Source: JAFIFT01 sp020051095
Lineage (GTDB): Bacteria > Pseudomonadota > Gammaproteobacteria > Legionellales > Legionellaceae
DNA: 64,000 nucleotides
Assembly (NCBI RefSeq): GCF_964199965.1
Contig: NZ_CAXMZT010000010.1
Span: 62,001 to 126,000 of the forward strand
Direction of reading: 5' to 3'
In this document: positions 61,127 through 64,000 of the stretch, piece after piece
Numbering within the stretch: position 1 is the stretch's first letter
How the letters are laid out: each line of letters opens with the position of its first letter
Made by a program: the position numbers and the translations under genes
The notes under the pieces: generated by a model
What the model was told of the DNA's origin: nothing
Databases searched by the model: none
Seen by the model: only the letters and a program-made list of their open reading frames with translations

Positions 61127-62638
61127 ATGACTAAGAACGATCTCGCACGCATGATTATTTTTGGAGACAGTTTATCTGACTCGGGTAATCTCGATAAAAG
61201 ACGACTGTTTGGTTTATTTCCTATCCCAGGCACTGGCCTGGATAAATCAGGCGATGGTCGCTTTGCTGATGGATTAGTCTGGCCAGATTTTCTAGCGCTT
61301 TATTGGGCTGACAAAATCTTTAATCAAGCCGTTCCAAATGAAGCGCTGCGCAAAAAATTATGGGAAGCCTTTGTCAATGGCTTAATCAAACCAGAAAATG
61401 AAGTCGATATTCTCCAACATCATCTCATACGTAACTATGCCGAAGGTGGTTCAACCGCAGCAACCTATAAAATTCTGAATAGTCTGGGGGAGGATATTGA
61501 AAAGGGGATTGAGGATCTCTCCAGGGATTCGCTTGAAGGTATTTTAAAAGATGTTGAATACAGCGTTGAGAATCCAAAAGCATTACTCTCATCTTTAACC
61601 GATAGCGTCAAAAAACTCGGCGCACAAGGTATTGTCATTAATTTAGCCATACAACGGCACCAGTTTTTACAAAATGAAGCCAAGCTGCTGAAAGGTAAAT
61701 CTGCTGATGACGTTAAACAATTAAAAGATGAGACGTTAATTACCGTTTGGGCCGGCGCCAATGATTTAATAACAGTTAATAAAACCCCGACAATAGACGA
61801 AGCCGATAAGGCGATAAATGCCATCATTGATCATATCCAAACCTTGCAAAACCATGGGTATTCCCAGTTTGCCATCCTTAACTTACCTGATTTAACAAAA
61901 ACACCGTTTTATCAAAAAGCCTTGGATAAAGGTGAGATAAAATCAGCTGACATCAAGGAAATTCAAAAAGTTATTCAGTACTATAACTCACGTCTTGAAT
62001 CGGAATGTGCAAAGCTACAATCCAAACCCAACGTGTTTGATGTGTATACTCAGTTTAACGAGGTATATGATAATCCCCAAAAATACGGTTTTGATCCCAA
62101 TCTATTAAAAAAACCGCTCTCCGATGATCCGAATTGGAAACCTACCCCCGGCATCGCACCCGCAGAAGACACCGGCGCGATGTTTTGGAATGATGTTCAT
62201 CCATCCTCTAAAATGCAGGCGATTATTTGCCAAAAATTCCTAGAAAAGCTGCAAGACATTTATAGCCTGGATAACCATCTTGATGCCGTAACAAAGGTTG
62301 CAAAACAAATGGACCAAGGTGTTGTCAGTCGATTCTTTAGCTTTCTTTGGGCTAACGTGTCACAAATTTTTGTTACTTTATGGCACGGTATTAAGGGACT
62401 GTTTACAAGCGCCAAAAGCCAAACCCCATCGGTATCTACCCCAACCAGTAATGAGCCACCCCTTTCTTCATTTGCTAGCATGCTAAGTCGTCCTGATTTT
62501 GTAAAGATAGTCACAAACGACACGGATATCAGCCCCAACACAACGCATTCCCCCAGCCCAAGCCCAGCACCAACGCCTAGGGTTGAGCCAGCAAATACTG
62601 AGAGCGAACAAACACCCTCAAGCTTGCTATACTTTTGA
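61127..62638 (+). CDS. GDSL-type lipase/acylhydrolase, PlaA/PlaC/PlaD-like
   Basis: Start at ATG 61127 (MTKNDLARMI); a GTG at 61082 is possible. The product has 503 residues. Block I IIFGDSLSDSGN has the nucleophile Ser15; block II lies in NYAEGGSTAAT; block III is TVWAGANDL with Asn; block V is MFWNDVHPSSKMQ with the Asp-x-x-His. All four SGNH blocks are in order. The C-terminal ~140 residues have a hydrophobic stretch (FSFLWANVSQIFVTLW) and a Pro/Ser-rich tail. There is no signal peptide, unlike PlaA, so delivery would be by type IV secretion, as for PlaD-like relatives (inference). Hydrolyses phospholipids or transfers acyl groups. Confidence 0.9.
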   Translation: MTKNDLARMIIFGDSLSDSGNLDKRRLFGLFPIPGTGLDKSGDGRFADGLVWPDFLALYWADKIFNQAVPNEALRKKLWEAFVNGLIKPENEVDILQHHLIRNYAEGGSTAATYKILNSLGEDIEKGIEDLSRDSLEGILKDVEYSVENPKALLSSLTDSVKKLGAQGIVINLAIQRHQFLQNEAKLLKGKSADDVKQLKDETLITVWAGANDLITVNKTPTIDEADKAINAIIDHIQTLQNHGYSQFAILNLPDLTKTPFYQKALDKGEIKSADIKEIQKVIQYYNSRLESECAKLQSKPNVFDVYTQFNEVYDNPQKYGFDPNLLKKPLSDDPNWKPTPGIAPAEDTGAMFWNDVHPSSKMQAIICQKFLEKLQDIYSLDNHLDAVTKVAKQMDQGVVSRFFSFLWANVSQIFVTLWHGIKGLFTSAKSQTPSVSTPTSNEPPLSSFASMLSRPDFVKIVTNDTDISPNTTHSPSPSPAPTPRVEPANTESEQTPSSLLYF

Positions 62639-62664
62639 TAACGGCCCTTGACTGAGGAAAACTA

Positions 62665-63057
62665 ATGGCCATAAAACGGATTGAGCGATGCTTGAAACTG
62701 GCTGCGTTAGCGTTTATTTTAATGGCTTCCCTGCCAAGCGCTAACGCGTGCCCCTGCTTTAATTATGATGACTTGATTCGCCAATTCCAAAATCATCAGG
62801 GCGCCACATGCCATTTGATTCATCTGGATAACAGCAACATTCTCTCAGTTCGCTTAAGCGATAAAGACCGCATTGCCAATGCGAGTTCAACCAGCTGCCA
62901 ATTTACCGTCCCCTTTCGCAATATATCCAACGATTACGATGCTTACGAACGTCGTCATCAAAACTGTATTAAACAAGTGATCCGTGCGTGCAAAGGATTA
63001 AACATCGCCATCATCGGCGCTGATAATGTGTTAAAAGCAAATATGCATAACATGTAA
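62665..63057 (+). CDS. Small exported Cys-containing protein
   Basis: GAGGAAAACTA precedes the ATG; 130 residues. The signal peptide (LKLAALAFILMASLPSANA) is followed by CPCFNYDDLIRQF. Cysteines at CPC, ATCHLIH, TSCQF, QNCIK and RACKG suggest several disulfides. No family recognised. It starts 26 bases after the GDSL lipase stop and may be cotranscribed with it. Confidence 0.72.
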   Translation: MAIKRIERCLKLAALAFILMASLPSANACPCFNYDDLIRQFQNHQGATCHLIHLDNSNILSVRLSDKDRIANASSTSCQFTVPFRNISNDYDAYERRHQNCIKQVIRACKGLNIAIIGADNVLKANMHNM

Positions 63058-63093
63058 CACTTCCAGGACTTCTAAATAACTTGCTTCATGTTC

Positions 63094-63156
63094 CCTTCTC
63101 CCCAGACATGGGGAGAAGGTTCCCAACGGGCGGATGAGGGGTTGTTGAATCGAAGT
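63094..63156. repeat. CCTTCTCCCC hairpin repeat, copy 3
   Basis: The ten-base stem with loop AGACAT is followed by TTCCCAACGGGCGGATGAGGGG and TTGTTGAATCGAAGT. Almost identical to 7409-7470. It lies between the convergent ends of an exported-protein gene and the HDAC-like gene. Confidence 0.85.
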
Positions 63157-63197
63157 TATTATTTTGATGAATAGCGCATGGGGCTTGAAATGCTTAC

Positions 63198-64000
63198 TCA
63201 AATACATGAGCTTGGCTTTTTTTCATTGACTAGATAGTGATCTGTCTTTGTTCTTGCTGAATAATCGTTTGCTTTTTTCACCATATCAACCACCAGTGGC
63301 GCATATACTTGCGACGTATAGCCGCCTTCAAGGCTGTAATAAAAATTCCTAATTAAATCCGAGCTGACCGTTTGTTGCATCAGCCAATCCATCATCGACC
63401 GATAGTCATCCATCGTTAGACGTTGATATTGTTTTGCACTTGAATCCATTTCTTCCTCCGTCTTAGCAAAGTAATTCGCACACGGAGCAGGTTCTAAATC
63501 GCAAGCATCATATCCGGTGGGTGCAAAAATCGCGATGGATGAATGGGAAGAAAGTAGTTGGCCTAATTGCATTTTGATATACTCTAGCGCCGGATGGAGT
63601 GAATCATCACCCCGCTTGGTATAGGCACTTAAATCCACGAGATGATAGGATTGCTGGTCACGGGAGAAGACATGGACAGCCCCATTTTGCTCCCAGGTAA
63701 AGCCGATATTACCCAGCTTAGATTTAATGTCTTCGATGCTGTGATATGGATAAACCCTTGGATCGCACACATCGATATGAACAAATGGCAAATCCTTATC
63801 CCGACATAAGATATCATTCAACCCATCATCTCGGTTAATGTCTAGGCCAAGGATAAAAGGCATTGGCTTTTTTGTATCCGTTCCATTGCATAAATAGTAA
63901 ATCATGGCTGCGGTTTTATTCAAAAGACAAAATCCGTTTCCCTTATCATAATAGGCATGATGCGTGGGCAAATTGAAAGATAGATTGATGGTTGAGACGC
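63198..64000 (-). CDS. Histone-deacetylase-superfamily protein, LphD-like (start outside window)
   Basis: The frame is open to the window edge, so the N-terminus is missing; about 267 residues are visible. HDAC-fold landmarks in order: LPTHHAYYDKGNGFCLLN (the GHHA...GFCLFN block, with the two active-site His), FILGLDINRDDGLNDIL (equivalent of DxDxHHGDG), VYPYHSIEDI, FAPTGYDACDLEP (equivalent of GFDAHxxDPL, with a zinc-ligand Asp) and SLEGGYTSQV (equivalent of LEGGY with the catalytic Tyr). The normal zinc ligands Asp and His of DxH read Asn and Asp here, so metal binding may be altered. Legionella LphD is a translocated histone deacetylase of this fold. The C-terminal tail is charged. Activity on histones is inference. 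Confidence 0.85.
   Translation of the reverse strand, partial: VSTINLSFNLPTHHAYYDKGNGFCLLNKTAAMIYYLCNGTDTKKPMPFILGLDINRDDGLNDILCRDKDLPFVHIDVCDPRVYPYHSIEDIKSKLGNIGFTWEQNGAVHVFSRDQQSYHLVDLSAYTKRGDDSLHPALEYIKMQLGQLLSSHSSIAIFAPTGYDACDLEPAPCANYFAKTEEEMDSSAKQYQRLTMDDYRSMMDWLMQQTVSSDLIRNFYYSLEGGYTSQVYAPLVVDMVKKANDYSARTKTDHYLVNEKKPSSCI

Overview
The window looks like chromosome from a Legionella-type intracellular gammaproteobacterium (order Legionellales). The DNA is moderately AT-rich. Ordinary metabolic and transport genes are interspersed with genes that have eukaryotic-type domains or resemble Dot/Icm effectors: two SidE-type ubiquitin phosphodiesterase proteins, a tandem U-box protein (LubX-like), a patatin phospholipase (VipD-like), a GDSL lipase, a histone-deacetylase-fold protein and several orphan proteins with candidate cysteine-hydrolase motifs. 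No secretion-system genes, rRNA, tRNA, CRISPR array or intact transposase were seen, so effector status is inference from family and context.

Layout. 1-8 kb: a truncated membrane-tail protein, a translationally coupled membrane pair (1735-3272), a TorF-type porin, a papain-like candidate (4602-6050), an outer-membrane barrel and a Legionella-style orphan. 8.7-12.3 kb: an AT-rich three-gene cassette (asparagine synthetase-like, Asp/Glu racemase-like, GNAT). 12.4-22.6 kb: a RipA-like membrane protein, a flavoprotein disulfide reductase, a protein with an internal duplication, a Na+/H+ antiporter, an M32 carboxypeptidase and an SDR. 23-34 kb: effector-like block with the tail-to-tail SidE-PDE pair, a CAP-domain protein, a PEBP protein, the patatin, a Rossmann-like orphan and two paralogous NlpC/P60-like candidates. 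34-43 kb: metallophosphoesterase, MFS/SixA pair, rhodanese, EamA-betB-betA operon, WrbA. 43-48.6 kb: tandem U-box protein, D-Ala-D-Ala dipeptidase, lipoprotein, M28 aminopeptidase, DUF192 protein. 48.7-56.3 kb: an RTX/cadherin-type protein, a 29-codon ORF followed by a WH-motif protein and a cytochrome P450, an EF-hand protein, a second MFS pump. 56.4-64 kb: an osmoprotectant ABC transporter with fused permease and binding protein, a flavin amine-oxidase-like protein, small exported proteins, the GDSL lipase, and the HDAC-like gene cut by the window end.

Functional links. EamA-betB-betA (choline to glycine betaine) and the OpuC/BusA-type importer at 56.5-58.8 kb both serve osmoprotection. The ubiquitin-related proteins (SidE-PDE pair, U-box protein), lipases and HDAC-like protein would all act on host targets if translocated.

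Intergenic space is rich in dispersed repeats: a two-copy MITE with about 20-bp inverted ends (7276, 47649), a three-copy MITE-like element ending in ACCGGACAAT (15597, 21051, 22808), a hairpin pair repeat (4451, 32912), a three-copy CCTTCTCCCC hairpin repeat (7409, 34087, 63094), GGGCAC hexamer repeats (1595, 31427) and two solitary long inverted repeats (4308, 42155).
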